From contig NZ_CP108462.1 of the NCBI RefSeq assembly GCF_036226365.1, positions 2,894,501-2,958,500 of the forward strand: 64,000 nt of DNA, read 5' to 3'. Position numbers and translations under genes: made by a program. Below the pieces are notes generated by a model. The model was not told the origin of the DNA and made no database searches. It saw only the letters and a list, made by a program, of their open reading frames with translations. Positions 49,899-59,610 of the stretch are shown here, in pieces. Origin of the DNA: Streptomyces sp. NBC_01262. Its GTDB lineage: Bacteria > Actinomycetota > Actinomycetes > Streptomycetales > Streptomycetaceae. The first letter of the stretch is position 1, and every line of letters starts with the position of its first letter.

Positions 49899-51110
49899 TT
49901 ACTTGCCGGGCACGCGGATGATCAGAGCATCGCCCTGGCCGCCGCCACCGCACAAGGCGGCCGCGCCGACGCCGCCGCCGCGCCGCTGCAGCTCAAGGGC
50001 GAGGTGCAGGACGACACGGGCGCCGGACATCCCGATCGGGTGACCGAGGGCGATCGCACCGCCGTTCACGTTCACCTTTTCGGGGGTCACGCCCAGGTCC
50101 TTCATGGACTGGACGGCAACCGCGGCGAAGGCCTCGTTGATCTCGATGAGGTCGAGGTCGGAGACGGACAGGCCGTCCTTCTTCAGGGCGTGGGCGATCG
50201 CGTTGGACGGCTGGGACTGGAGCGAGTTGTCCGGGCCGGCGACGTTGCCGTGGGCGCCGATCTCGGCGATCCACTCAAGGCCGAGCTCCTCGGCCTTGGC
50301 CTTGCTCATCACGACGACCGCGGCGGCGCCGTCGCTGATCTGCGAGGAGGTGCCGGCGGTGATCGTGCCGTCCTTGGTGAAGGCGGGGCGGAGCTTGCCC
50401 AGGGACTCCGCGGTCGTCTCGGCGCGGATGCCCTCATCCTGGCTGAAGACGACCGGCTCGCCCTTGCGCTGCGGGATCTCGACGGGGGTGATCTCGGCCT
50501 CGAACAGGCCGTTCTTCTGGGCGGCGGCGGCGCGCTGGTGGGACAGTGCGGCGATCTCGTCCTGCTCGGCGCGGCCGAGGCCCAGGCGGGTGTTGTGCTT
50601 GTCGGTGGACTCGCCCATCGGGATGTTGTCGAAGGCGTCGGTGAGGCCGTCGTAGGCCATCGCGTCGAGCATCTCGATGGCGCCGTACTTGAAGCCCTCG
50701 CGGGACTTGGGCAGCAGGTGCGGGGCGTTGGTCATGGACTCCTGGCCGCCGGCCACGACGACGTCGAACTCACCGGCGCGGATCAGCTGGGCGGCCAGGG
50801 CGATGGCGTCGAGCCCGGACAGGCACACCTTGTTGATGGTGAGCGAGGGGACGTTCATCGGGATGCCGGCGTTGACGGCGGCCTGGCGGGCCGGCATCTG
50901 CCCGGCGCCCGCCTGCAGGACCTGGCCCATGATCACGTACTGGACCTGGTCGCCGCTGATCCCCGCCCGGTCGAGGGCGGCCTTGATGGCGATGCCACCC
51001 AGTTGGGCGCCACTGAAGCCGCGCAAGGACCCGAGGAGGCGGCCCATGGGCGTACGCGCTCCCGCGACGATCACTGAGGTTCGTGCTGCCTGGCTGTCCT
51101 GGCTGGTCAT
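49899..51110 (-). CDS. Acetyl-CoA C-acetyltransferase (thiolase)
   Basis: 403 residues from ATG 51110 (GGGGC upstream). Catalytic C96 in INKVCLSG, the NEAFAAVAV and [16 protein letters not shown] motifs and the second cysteine in [10 protein letters not shown] mark a biosynthetic/degradative thiolase. It condenses two acetyl-CoA to acetoacetyl-CoA, the entry to the ethylmalonyl-CoA route or to butyryl units, which links with icmA and the epimerase. It is co-transcribed with meaB and divergent from mce. Confidence 0.95.
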   Translation of the reverse strand: MTSQDSQAARTSVIVAGARTPMGRLLGSLRGFSGAQLGGIAIKAALDRAGISGDQVQYVIMGQVLQAGAGQMPARQAAVNAGIPMNVPSLTINKVCLSGLDAIALAAQLIRAGEFDVVVAGGQESMTNAPHLLPKSREGFKYGAIEMLDAMAYDGLTDAFDNIPMGESTDKHNTRLGLGRAEQDEIAALSHQRAAAAQKNGLFEAEITPVEIPQRKGEPVVFSQDEGIRAETTAESLGKLRPAFTKDGTITAGTSSQISDGAAAVVVMSKAKAEELGLEWIAEIGAHGNVAGPDNSLQSQPSNAIAHALKKDGLSVSDLDLIEINEAFAAVAVQSMKDLGVTPEKVNVNGGAIALGHPIGMSGARVVLHLALELQRRGGGVGAAALCGGGGQGDALIIRVPGK

Positions 51111-51258
51111 GGAGCTGCCCCTTTGCACAGAGGGAAAGTTAACGATGGTTTTACGAGGGTGCAGCCAATGTACTGAGCGGTAGACCGGCGGTCACCCGGC
51201 GGACAGTGTGACGGCGCGCACGTTGCGTGACCACACATGCCAGGGGTGCACTGGACCC

Positions 51259-51687
51259 ATGCTGACTCGAATCGACCACATCGGTATCGCCTGTTTCGAC
51301 CTCGACAAAACCGTCGAGTTCTACCGTGCCACGTACGGCTTCGAGGTGTTCCACTCCGAGGTCAACGAGGAGCAGGGGGTACGCGAGGCCATGCTGAAGA
51401 TCAACGAAACCGACGACGGCGGGGCCTCCTACCTGCAGCTGCTGGAGCCGACCCGGGAGGACTCCACCGTGGCGAAGTGGCTGGCCAAGAACGGTGAGGG
51501 CGTGCACCACATCGCCTTCGGCACGGCGGACGTGGACGCGGAGGCCGCAGACATCAAGGACAAGGGCGTTCGGGTCCTCTATGACGAGCCGCGCAGGGGT
51601 TCGATGGGCTCCCGGATCACGTTCCTGCACCCCAAGGACTGTCATGGGGTACTCACAGAGCTCGTGACTGCCGTCAAGGACCACTGA
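51259..51687 (+). CDS. mce: Methylmalonyl-CoA epimerase
   Basis: 142 residues of the glyoxalase fold. Metal ligands expected from the family are present: H7 (RIDHIGIA), Q60 (YLQLLEP), H83/H84 (GVHHIAF) and E134 (VLTELV). It interconverts (2R)- and (2S)-methylmalonyl-CoA, supplying polyketide extender units or succinyl-CoA. It is divergent from the thiolase-meaB operon. The ribosome site is weak. Confidence 0.95.
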   Translation: MLTRIDHIGIACFDLDKTVEFYRATYGFEVFHSEVNEEQGVREAMLKINETDDGGASYLQLLEPTREDSTVAKWLAKNGEGVHHIAFGTADVDAEAADIKDKGVRVLYDEPRRGSMGSRITFLHPKDCHGVLTELVTAVKDH

Positions 51688-51699
51688 CCAAGGCCCATT

Positions 51700-51733
51700 C
51701 ACCCCGGTAGAGTGACCCGAGCCGACCGGGGTG
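51700..51733 (+). terminator. Terminator after mce
   Basis: A perfect 9-bp stem CACCCCGGT / ACCGGGGTG with a 16-nt loop, 12 bases past the stop and upstream of scy. Confidence 0.6.
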
Positions 51734-51867
51734 GGCTGGGGTACCGGCCCGCGCTTCGGCGTGGATCAGACACAATTCTCCGTAAGGCCCTGAGGTGAAA
51801 CAGGGCCCCGGGGAATCTCACTCGGTTGGCGGGTGGGTACACCAGGACGGACGGATGGGACCGCGGA

Positions 51868-54800
51868 GTGCGGGGCAACGACCGCTACGAGGCTGACGGC
51901 GACTCCCTCTCGCAGTTCGAAGCCGAGATGGAACGGCTGCGGACCGAGCGGGACAAGGTGCTGCAACACGCCGACGACCTCGGCTACCAGGTCGAGGTAC
52001 TGCGCGCCAAGCTGCACGAGGCGCGCCGTAACCTCGCGTCCCGCCCTGCCTACGACAACATCGGCCACCAGGCCGACCAGCTGCTGCGCAACGCCGAGAT
52101 CCAGGCGAACCAGCTGCGCGCCGACGCCGAGCGCGAGGTGCGCGAGGCCCGCGCGGCCACCCAGCGTCTGCTGCAGGAGCAGGCCGAGCGGCAGTCCCAG
52201 ATAGAAGCGCAGTGGCACGCCGAGGCGACCGCCCGCCGCCGCCGTCTGGACGAGGAGCTGGCCGAGCGCCGGGTCAACGTAGAGACGCATGTCAACGAGA
52301 ACGTGGCCTGGGCCGAGCAGCTGCGCGCCCGCAGCGAGTCGCAGGCCCGCCGCCTGATGGACGAGTCCCGCGCCGAGGCCGAGGCCGCGCTGGCCGCCGC
52401 CCGTGCGGAGGCGGCGCGGATCGCGGAGGGCGCCAGGGAGCGGCTGGAGTCGGAGACCGCGACCGCCCGCGCCGAGGCCGAGCAGCTGCTGCGCAGGGCC
52501 CGTACGGACGCCGAGCGGCTGCTGACCGCCGCCGGGAACCAGGCCACGGAGGCCACCAGCCAGGCCGAGCAGCTTCGCACCTCCACCCAGGGCGAGGCCG
52601 ACGAGGCCCGCAGGCTGGCCTCGGAGATCTCCCGTACCGCCGAGGAGCGCGCGCGGGAGGCCGAGGAGGTGCTGCGCGCCGCGAACGCCGAGGCCGACCG
52701 GCTGCGCGAGGAGGCCGCCGCGAGCGCGGCCAAGCAGCTCGCGACCGTGGACGCCGACAACGAGCAGCGCACCCGCACCGCGCGCGCCGAGATCGCCCGC
52801 CTGGTCACCGAGGCCACCAAGGAGTCCGAGGCTTCCAAGGCCGAGGCCGAGCAGGTCAAGGCCGACGCCACCGCCAAGGCCAAGCAGATGCTGTCCGAGG
52901 CCGCAGAGACCGCCAAGGCGGCCTTCGCCGAGGACGCCGCGGCCGCGCTGGCCAAGGCGGCCCGGCAGGCCGAGGAGGTCCTGAACAAGGCCACCGAGGA
53001 CGCCCAGTCCACCATCCGCTCGGCCAGCGAGGAGGCCGAGCGGATCAAGGGCGAGGCCGAGGCCGAGGCGGAGCGGCTGCGCGGCCAGGCGGAGGAGTCC
53101 GCCGAGCAGCTGCGCGGGGCCGCCCAGGACGACACCAAGGAGTACCGGGCCAAGACCGTCGAGCTGCAGGAGGAGGCGCGCCGGCTGCGCGGCGAGGCCG
53201 AGCAGCTGCGCGCCGAGGCCGTCGCCGAGGGCGAGCGGATCCGCGGTGAGGCCCGGCGCGAGGCGATCCAGCAGATCGAGGAGGCGGCCAGCAGCGCCGA
53301 GGAGCTGCTGACCAAGGCCAAGGCCGACGCCGACGAGCAGCGCCAGAGCGCCACCGCCGAGTCCGAGCGCGTGCGCACCGAGGCCATCGAGCGCGCGGCC
53401 AACCTGCGCAGGCAGGCCGACGAGGCGCTGGAACGCGCACGCGCAGAGGCCGGTCAGGTGACCGCCGAGGCCGAGCAGCAGGCGATCCAGACCAAGGAGG
53501 ACGCCGAGTACGCGGGCCTGCAGCTTCGCGAGGAGGCCGTCGAGGCCGCCCAGCGCCTGCGCGACGAGGCCGCCGCCGACCTCAACCGCCAGCGCACCGA
53601 GGCCGACCTGCGCATCGCCGCCGCCGAGGAGGCCCTGCGCGACGCGCGCACCGAGGCCGAGCGGCTGCGCGGCGAGGCCGCCGACGAGGCCGGCCAGCTG
53701 CGCGCCGAGGCCGCCGAGCGGATCCGGGCCCTTCAGGAGCAGGCCGAGCAGGAGACCCTGCGGCTGCGCGACGAGGCCGCCGCCGACGCCTCCCAGACCC
53801 GTGCCGAGGCCGAACAGCAGGCCGTACGCCTCACCAGCGACGCGGCCGGCGAGGCCGAGCAGATGCGCGCCGAGGCCCAGGAGAGCGCCGGCCGCCTGCG
53901 CTCCGAGGCCGCCACCGCCGCCGAGCGGATCGGGGCCGAGGCCGCCGAGGCCCTGTCCGCCGCCCAGGACGAGGCCGTACGCCGCCGCCGCGAGGCCGAG
54001 GAACTGCTCGGGTCGGCCAGGGCCGAGGCCGAGCAGGAGCGCGCCCAGGCCCGCCAGCAGAGCGAGGAGCTGCTGGCCGCCGCGCGCAAGCGGGTCGAGG
54101 AGGCCCAGGCCGAGGCCGAGCACCTGGTCGCCGAGGCCGACCGCCGTGCCGCCGAACTGGTGAACGCCGCCGAGCAGACCGCCCAGCAGGTGCGCGACTC
54201 CGTCGCCGGGCTGCACGACCAGGCCGAGCAGGACATCGCCGGCCTGCGCAACGCGGCCGAGCACGCCGCGGACCGCATGCGCACCGAGGCCCAGGAGGCC
54301 GCCGACCGCCTGCACGCCGACGCCAACTCCGAGCGCGAGCGCGCCACCGACGACGCCATGCGCATCCGCCGCGAGGCGCACGAGGAGTCCGAGGCCGCCC
54401 GGGCTCTGGCCGAGCACACCGTCAACGAGGCCATCGACGAGTCCGGCCGGCTGCGCGCCGAGGCCGCCGCCCAGGGCGAGGAGATCGTCGCCAAGGCGCA
54501 TCGCGACGCCGAGCGCCTCGGCATCCTGGCCAAGGACGCCCTCGACAGCGCCGAGCGCGACGCCGAGCAGCGGCGGGCCGCCGCCGAGGAGGCGCTGCAC
54601 GCCGCCCAGCAGGAGGCCCAGCGGCTGCGCGACGAGGCCCGCGAGGAGGGCAACCGCCGCCGCAGCGACGCCGCCCAGCAGGCCGACCAGCTCATCACCA
54701 AGGCCCGCGCCGAGGCCGAGCGCCTCGGTATCCTGGCCAAGGACGCCCTGGACAGCGCCGAGCGCGACGCCGACGCCGCCCGCGCCGAGTCCGACCGCAT

Positions 54801-55611
54801 GCGCGACGAGGCCCGCGAGGAGGGCAACCGCCGCCGCAGCGAGGCCGCCCAGCAGGCCGACGACCTGATCTCCAAGGCCCAGGGCGAGGCCGTACGCATC
54901 GCCACCGCCGCCGAGGAGCAGTCCGACGCCATGGTCGGCGCCGCCCGCAAGGAGGCCGACCGGATCGTCGGCGAGGCCACCGCCGAGGGCAACGGCATGG
55001 TCGAGCGGGCGCGTACCGACGCCGACACCCTGCTGCGCGAGGCCCGCCAGGACTCCACGGCCATAAGGGAGCGTACGGAGGAGCTGCGCGCCCGCGTCGA
55101 GACCGAGGTCGAGGAGCTGCACGGGCGGGCCCGCGCCGAGTCCGCCGCCCAGATGAAGTCGGCCGGCGAGCGGGTCGACAAGCTGGTCGCGGCCGCCTCC
55201 GAGCAGCTCGCGGAGTCCCGGGCGAAGGCCGAGGAGACCCTGTCCAACGCCGGCACCGAAGCGAGCAAGGTCCGGATCGCGGCCGTGAAGAAGGCCGAGG
55301 AACTGCTCAAGGGCGCCGCACAGCGCAAGGCCGACGCCGAGCGCGAGGCGGAGCGGGTCAAGGACGAGGCGAAGCGCGAGGCCGAACGCATCGTCAACGA
55401 GGGAAAGCGCGAGCTGGAGGTGCTGGTGCGGCGCCGCCAGGACATCAACGCGGAGATTTCACGCGTCCAGGACGTACTGGAGGCTTTGGAGTCATTCCAG
55501 GCACCCGCCGGCGACAGCGGCAAGTCCGCCAAGACCACGGTGCCGGCCGGTGCCGGCGCCGGCGCCACCCGTTCGAGTGGCAAGCGCTCCGACGAGGCTC
55601 CACTCGATTGA
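51868..55611 (+). CDS. scy: Scy: long coiled-coil polarisome scaffold
   Basis: 1247 residues from GTG 51868 (MRGNDRYEADGDSLSQFEAE), the beginning I remember for Scy. A TTG at 51826 would add 14 residues. After a short conserved head (SQFEAEMERLRTERDKVLQ, LGYQVEVLRAKLHEARRNLA) almost the whole protein is Ala/Glu/Arg-rich coiled coil, with a basic end (KREAERIVNEGKRELEVLVR) and a Gly/Ser tail. Scy assembles with DivIVA and FilP at hyphal tips, setting polarity and branching. Residues about 881-1011 contain a near-perfect tandem duplication (54508-54714 and 54715-54900). Confidence 0.95.
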   Translation: MRGNDRYEADGDSLSQFEAEMERLRTERDKVLQHADDLGYQVEVLRAKLHEARRNLASRPAYDNIGHQADQLLRNAEIQANQLRADAEREVREARAATQRLLQEQAERQSQIEAQWHAEATARRRRLDEELAERRVNVETHVNENVAWAEQLRARSESQARRLMDESRAEAEAALAAARAEAARIAEGARERLESETATARAEAEQLLRRARTDAERLLTAAGNQATEATSQAEQLRTSTQGEADEARRLASEISRTAEERAREAEEVLRAANAEADRLREEAAASAAKQLATVDADNEQRTRTARAEIARLVTEATKESEASKAEAEQVKADATAKAKQMLSEAAETAKAAFAEDAAAALAKAARQAEEVLNKATEDAQSTIRSASEEAERIKGEAEAEAERLRGQAEESAEQLRGAAQDDTKEYRAKTVELQEEARRLRGEAEQLRAEAVAEGERIRGEARREAIQQIEEAASSAEELLTKAKADADEQRQSATAESERVRTEAIERAANLRRQADEALERARAEAGQVTAEAEQQAIQTKEDAEYAGLQLREEAVEAAQRLRDEAAADLNRQRTEADLRIAAAEEALRDARTEAERLRGEAADEAGQLRAEAAERIRALQEQAEQETLRLRDEAAADASQTRAEAEQQAVRLTSDAAGEAEQMRAEAQESAGRLRSEAATAAERIGAEAAEALSAAQDEAVRRRREAEELLGSARAEAEQERAQARQQSEELLAAARKRVEEAQAEAEHLVAEADRRAAELVNAAEQTAQQVRDSVAGLHDQAEQDIAGLRNAAEHAADRMRTEAQEAADRLHADANSERERATDDAMRIRREAHEESEAARALAEHTVNEAIDESGRLRAEAAAQGEEIVAKAHRDAERLGILAKDALDSAERDAEQRRAAAEEALHAAQQEAQRLRDEAREEGNRRRSDAAQQADQLITKARAEAERLGILAKDALDSAERDADAARAESDRMRDEAREEGNRRRSEAAQQADDLISKAQGEAVRIATAAEEQSDAMVGAARKEADRIVGEATAEGNGMVERARTDADTLLREARQDSTAIRERTEELRARVETEVEELHGRARAESAAQMKSAGERVDKLVAAASEQLAESRAKAEETLSNAGTEASKVRIAAVKKAEELLKGAAQRKADAEREAERVKDEAKREAERIVNEGKRELEVLVRRRQDINAEISRVQDVLEALESFQAPAGDSGKSAKTTVPAGAGAGATRSSGKRSDEAPLD

Positions 55612-55716
55612 GCGCACATTCTGCACAGCTAATGGACATTGACTCGATGCCACGCCCTTGTGGCCCCTAGGATTCCCCCTAACACCCCACCACCGGTCTG
55701 AATTGACAGGAACCCC

Positions 55717-56646
55717 ATGAGCGACACTTCCTCCCCCTTCGGGTTCGAGCTCGTAAGGCGCGGGTACGACCGCGGCCAGGTGGACGACCGCATCACGAAG
55801 CTGGTCGCCGACCGTGACAGCGCTCTGGCCCGGATCAACGCGCTGGAGAAGCGCATCGAGGAGCTGCACCTCGAAACCCAGAACGCCCAGGCACAGGTCA
55901 ACGACGCGGAGCCGTCGTACGCCGGTCTTGGGGCCCGCGTGGAGAAGATCCTCCGCCTCGCCGAGGAGGAGGCCAAGGACCTGCGCGAGGAGGCCCGCCG
56001 CGCCGCCGAGCAGCACCGCGAGCTGGCCGAGTCCGCCGCCAACCAGGTCCGCAACGACGCCGAGGCCTTCGCCACCGAGCGCAAGGCCAAGGCCGAGGAC
56101 GAGGGCGTCCGGATCGTAGAGAAGGCCAAGGGCGACGCCTCCCAGCTGCGCAACGACGCGCAGAAGGACGCCCAGACCAAGCGCGAGGAGGCCGACGCCC
56201 TCTTCGAGGAGACCCGCGCCAAGGCCGCCCAGGCCGCCGCGGACTTCGAGACCAACCTGGCCAAGCGCCGCGAGCAGTCCGAGCGCGACCTGGCGTCGCG
56301 TCAGGCCAAGGCCGAGAAGCGTCTCGCGGAGATCGAGCACCGCGCCGAGCAGCTCCGCCTGGAGGCCGAGAAGCTCCGCACCGACGCCGAGCGCCGCGCC
56401 CGCCAGACGGTCGAGACCGCCCAGCGTCAGTCCGAGGACATCGTCGCCGACGCGAACGCCAAGGCCGACCGCATCCGCAGCGAGTCCGAGCGCGAGCTGG
56501 CGGCTCTCACCAACCGCCGCGACAGCATCAACGCCCAGCTCACCAACGTGCGCGAGATGCTCGCCACCCTCACGGGTGCGGCCGTCGCCGCCGCCACCGT
56601 GCCGGACGACGAGCCCGTCACCCGCGGCGTCCCGGCCCAGCGCTGA
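55717..56646 (+). CDS. filP: FilP: intermediate-filament-like coiled-coil protein
   Basis: 309 residues, the usual FilP size. A DivIVA-like N-terminus (SPFGFELVRRGYDRGQVDDR) precedes a rod of heptads (EELHLETQNAQAQ to REMLATLTGAAV). It forms cytoplasmic networks that stiffen the hypha and gathers behind growing tips through DivIVA (established). A TAGGAT -10 box (55668-55673) lies about 45 bases upstream, indicating its own promoter besides read-through from scy 105 bases away. Confidence 0.95.
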   Translation: MSDTSSPFGFELVRRGYDRGQVDDRITKLVADRDSALARINALEKRIEELHLETQNAQAQVNDAEPSYAGLGARVEKILRLAEEEAKDLREEARRAAEQHRELAESAANQVRNDAEAFATERKAKAEDEGVRIVEKAKGDASQLRNDAQKDAQTKREEADALFEETRAKAAQAAADFETNLAKRREQSERDLASRQAKAEKRLAEIEHRAEQLRLEAEKLRTDAERRARQTVETAQRQSEDIVADANAKADRIRSESERELAALTNRRDSINAQLTNVREMLATLTGAAVAAATVPDDEPVTRGVPAQR

Positions 56647-56702
56647 CGCCCTGGGCCGATGCCCAGCGCTGACGCACCGCCACTGCTGCGGTAACGCTTC
56701 AC

Positions 56703-56739
56703 CGGTGCCCCCGGCCTCCCCTCCCGGTCGGGGGCACCG
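56703..56739 (+). terminator. Terminator after filP
   Basis: A perfect 11-bp stem CGGTGCCCCCG / CGGGGGCACCG with a 15-nt loop, 57 bases past the filP stop. Confidence 0.7.
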
Positions 56740-56799
56740 CCTTGTCCGGAATCCCCCCTTCCGGGTGCAACCGGCCTTCGCGCCGCATACCGTGGCCGC

Positions 56800-57816
56800 A
56801 TGATCGAGCTTCAGGCCCTGACCAAGCGGTACGGGAGCAAAACCGCCGTAGACCATCTCTCCTTCTCCGTCCGGCCGGGCGTCGTCACCGGCTTCCTCGG
56901 CCCCAACGGCGCCGGCAAGTCCACGACCATGCGCATGATCCTCGGCCTGGACAACCCCACCTCCGGCGATGTCACCATCGACGGCAAGCACTACGCCCAG
57001 CTCAGCGATCCCTTCACCTACATCGGCGCCCTTCTCGACGCCAAGGCCATGCACGGCGGCCGCAGCGCCTACAACCACCTCCTCTGCCTCGCCCAGGCCA
57101 ACCGCATCCCGCGCGCCCGCGTCGACGAGGTCCTGGAGACCGTCGGCCTGACCGCGGTGGCGAAGCAGCGCAGCAAGGGCTTCTCGCTGGGCATGGGCCA
57201 GCGCCTGGGCATCGCCGGCGCCCTCCTCGGCGACCCCAAGATCCTGATGTTCGACGAGCCCGTCAACGGCCTCGACCCCGAGGGCATCCACTGGATCCGT
57301 AATCTGATGAAGAGCCTCGCCGCCCAGGGCCGTACCGTCTTCGTCTCCTCGCACCTGATGAGCGAAATGGCCCTGACCGCCGAGCACCTGATCGTCATCG
57401 GCCGCGGCCAGCTCCTGGCCGACACCTCCATGGCCGACTTCATCGAGCAGAACTCCCGCTCCTACGTCCGCGTCCGCACCCCCCAGCCCGAGCAGCTCAA
57501 GGACGCCCTCGCGGCGGCCGGGCTGACCCCCGTGGAGGTCGAGGACGGGTCACTGGAGCTCCAGGACGCCGACACGGCCAAGATCGGCGAGCTGGCGGCC
57601 GCCAACCAGCTGGTCCTGCACGAGCTGAGCCCGCAACGCGCCTCCCTGGAAGAGGCCTTCATGCGGCTGACCGCGGAGTCCGTCGAGTACCACGCGGGTG
57701 TGCCGTCGGAGGCAGGGCAGCAGGCGGGGCAGCAGCCGGAAGGACCCTCGGCGCCGGCCTGGGGCGCCGCCTGGCAGGAGCAGCAAGACAAGAAGCAGAA
57801 GAAGGGGAAGTCCTGA
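56800..57816 (+). CDS. ABC transporter ATP-binding protein 1
   Basis: 338 residues. Walker A GPNGAGKST (34-42), the signature is LGMGQ rather than LSGGQ (FSLGMGQRLGIAGALLGDP), Walker B LMFDEPVNGLDPEG, H-loop SSHLMSEM. A DUF4162-like C-terminal part and a Gln/Lys-rich tail follow. It pairs with the permease that starts one base after its stop codon. Family members usually act in export or resistance. No substrate can be named. Confidence 0.93.
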   Translation: MIELQALTKRYGSKTAVDHLSFSVRPGVVTGFLGPNGAGKSTTMRMILGLDNPTSGDVTIDGKHYAQLSDPFTYIGALLDAKAMHGGRSAYNHLLCLAQANRIPRARVDEVLETVGLTAVAKQRSKGFSLGMGQRLGIAGALLGDPKILMFDEPVNGLDPEGIHWIRNLMKSLAAQGRTVFVSSHLMSEMALTAEHLIVIGRGQLLADTSMADFIEQNSRSYVRVRTPQPEQLKDALAAAGLTPVEVEDGSLELQDADTAKIGELAAANQLVLHELSPQRASLEEAFMRLTAESVEYHAGVPSEAGQQAGQQPEGPSAPAWGAAWQEQQDKKQKKGKS

Positions 57817-57817
57817 C

Positions 57818-58588
57818 ATGGCGGCACCGAGTGCAGTCCTCCAGTCCGAGTGGACCAAGGTCAGGTCGGTGCGCTCCACCGTCTGGACCCTCGTCGCGGC
57901 GCTGGGCGCCACCGTCGTCATCAGCGGTCTGCTGTGCCTGCTCACCAACGTCCAGTGGAAGAACATCGACGAGGGCGGTCGCGCGACCTTCGACCCCACC
58001 ACCACGAGCCTGTCCGGTCTCATCCTCGGCCAGCTCGCCCTCATCGTCTTCGGTGTCCTGGTCATCTCCAGCGAGTACAGCACCGGCATGATCCGCACCT
58101 CGCTGGCCGCGGTCCCCCAGCGCGGCACCTTCTACGCCGCCAAGGTCGCCGTCACCGGCGTCCTCGCCCTCGTCGTCGGCATGAGCACCAGCTTCCTGTC
58201 CTTCTTCATCGGGCAGGCCCTCCTGGGCAGCCACAACACCTCGATCTCCGACACCGGCGTCCTGCGAGCCGTCTTCGGCGGCGGCGTCTACATGACCCTG
58301 ATGGTGCTCTTCGCCGTCGGCGTCGCCACGATCCTGCGCAGCCCCATGCTCTCCCTCGGCATCCTCATGCCCTTCTTCTTCCTCATCTCCCCCATCCTCG
58401 CCGCCGTCCCCGGCGCCAAGATCGTCGCCCGCTACTTCCCCGACCGGGCCGGATCCAAGATCATGCAGGTCGTCGCCGTGGACGACGGGCGCCCGTACGG
58501 GCCGTGGACCGGGCTGCTCATCATGGCGGTGTGGGTCGCGGCCGCGCTGATCGGCGGATACGTGAGCCTGAAGCGCCGGGACGCGTAG
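57818..58588 (+). CDS. ABC transporter permease 1
   Basis: 256 residues with about six membrane helices (VWTLVAALGATVVISGLLCL, LILGQLALIVFGVLVISSEY, and others) and the ABC-2 type SEYSTGMIRTSLAAVP coupling segment. AAGGGGAAG precedes the ATG. It dimerises to form the channel for ATPase 1. Confidence 0.9.
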   Translation: MAAPSAVLQSEWTKVRSVRSTVWTLVAALGATVVISGLLCLLTNVQWKNIDEGGRATFDPTTTSLSGLILGQLALIVFGVLVISSEYSTGMIRTSLAAVPQRGTFYAAKVAVTGVLALVVGMSTSFLSFFIGQALLGSHNTSISDTGVLRAVFGGGVYMTLMVLFAVGVATILRSPMLSLGILMPFFFLISPILAAVPGAKIVARYFPDRAGSKIMQVVAVDDGRPYGPWTGLLIMAVWVAAALIGGYVSLKRRDA

Positions 58589-58650
58589 CGGGGAACCGAA
58601 CAGGCGCCCGGGGACTCCTATCCGTAAATGTATGCGGGGAGGGACCGGGC

Positions 58651-59610
58651 ATGATCGAGGCAGCAGGCCTCACCAAGCGCTACGGCGCGAAAACGGCTGT
58701 GTACAACCTGTCGTTCCAGGTGCGGCCGGGGGCGGTGACGGGCTTCCTGGGGCCGAACGGGTCGGGGAAGTCGACGACGATGCGGATGATCCTGGGCCTG
58801 GACGCGCCCAGCGAGGGCCGGGCGACGATCGGGGGGCTGCCGTACCGGGAGCTGCCGAACGCGCCGCGCAGGGTGGGGGCGCTGCTGGACGCGAAGGCGG
58901 TGCACGGCGGCCGCAGCGCGCGGCAGCACCTGCTCTGTGTGGCGCAGCTGTCGGGCATTCCGGCGCGGCGGGTGGACGAGGTGCTGGGCGTGGTGGGGCT
59001 GCAGGAGGTGGCGCACCGCCGGTCGAAGGGCTTCTCGCTGGGGATGGGGCAGCGGCTCGGCATCGCGGGGGCGCTGCTGGGCGATCCCGAGGTGCTGCTG
59101 TTCGACGAGCCGGTGAACGGGCTGGACCCGGAGGGCATTCACTGGGTGCGCAATCTGATGCGGAGGCTGGCCTCGGAGGGCCGCACGGTCTTTGTGTCGA
59201 GCCATCTGATGAGCGAAATGGCCCTGACGGCCGACCACTTGATCGTGATCGGACGCGGGCAGCTGCTCGCGGACATGAGCGTGAAGGACTTCATCGCGCA
59301 CAATTCGGCGGGCTACGCGCTCGTACGCACCCCGGACGACCCCGCGCAGGGCGAGAAGCTGACCGCCGCGCTCACCAAGGCGGGCGGGCATGCGCAGGCG
59401 GAGCCGGACGGCAGGCTGCGGGTGTCGGGGCTGGAGCTGCGGCAGATCAGCGAGCTTGCGCATGAGGCGGATGTGCGGCTGTGGGAGCTGTCGCCGCACC
59501 AGGCCTCCCTGGAGGAGGCGTACATGCGCATGACGAACAACGCGGTGGACTACCGCTCCACGCAGGACCGGCGAGCGGGGCTGGCCCCCATGACGGAGGT
59601 TGTCCGATGA
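58651..59610 (+). CDS. ABC transporter ATP-binding protein 2
   Basis: 319 residues, paralogous to ATPase 1 across its length. K40 in GPNGSGKST, the same LGMGQ signature, LLFDEPVNGLDPEG. GGGGAGGG (58636-58643) gives the start. Its codon choice is more G-ending than the first pair's C-ending style, so the two pairs have separate histories. It overlaps permease 2 by ATGA. Confidence 0.93.
   Translation: MIEAAGLTKRYGAKTAVYNLSFQVRPGAVTGFLGPNGSGKSTTMRMILGLDAPSEGRATIGGLPYRELPNAPRRVGALLDAKAVHGGRSARQHLLCVAQLSGIPARRVDEVLGVVGLQEVAHRRSKGFSLGMGQRLGIAGALLGDPEVLLFDEPVNGLDPEGIHWVRNLMRRLASEGRTVFVSSHLMSEMALTADHLIVIGRGQLLADMSVKDFIAHNSAGYALVRTPDDPAQGEKLTAALTKAGGHAQAEPDGRLRVSGLELRQISELAHEADVRLWELSPHQASLEEAYMRMTNNAVDYRSTQDRRAGLAPMTEVVR

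Noticed and set aside
51766..55122. 1118-codon Leu/Gly-rich frame antisense to scy
   Set aside because: Produced by the GC-biased periodic codons of the coiled coil. Real evidence (start, repeats, family match) is on the plus strand.
51868..55611. Regular repeats in scy suggesting a CRISPR or DNA repeat array
   Set aside because: The periodicity is in codons for Ala/Glu heptads and keeps one reading frame; there are no spacers.
55639..55673. TTGACT and TAGGAT as a full promoter for filP
   Set aside because: The spacer is 23 bases, too long for a standard vegetative promoter; only the -10 box is retained in the gene note.
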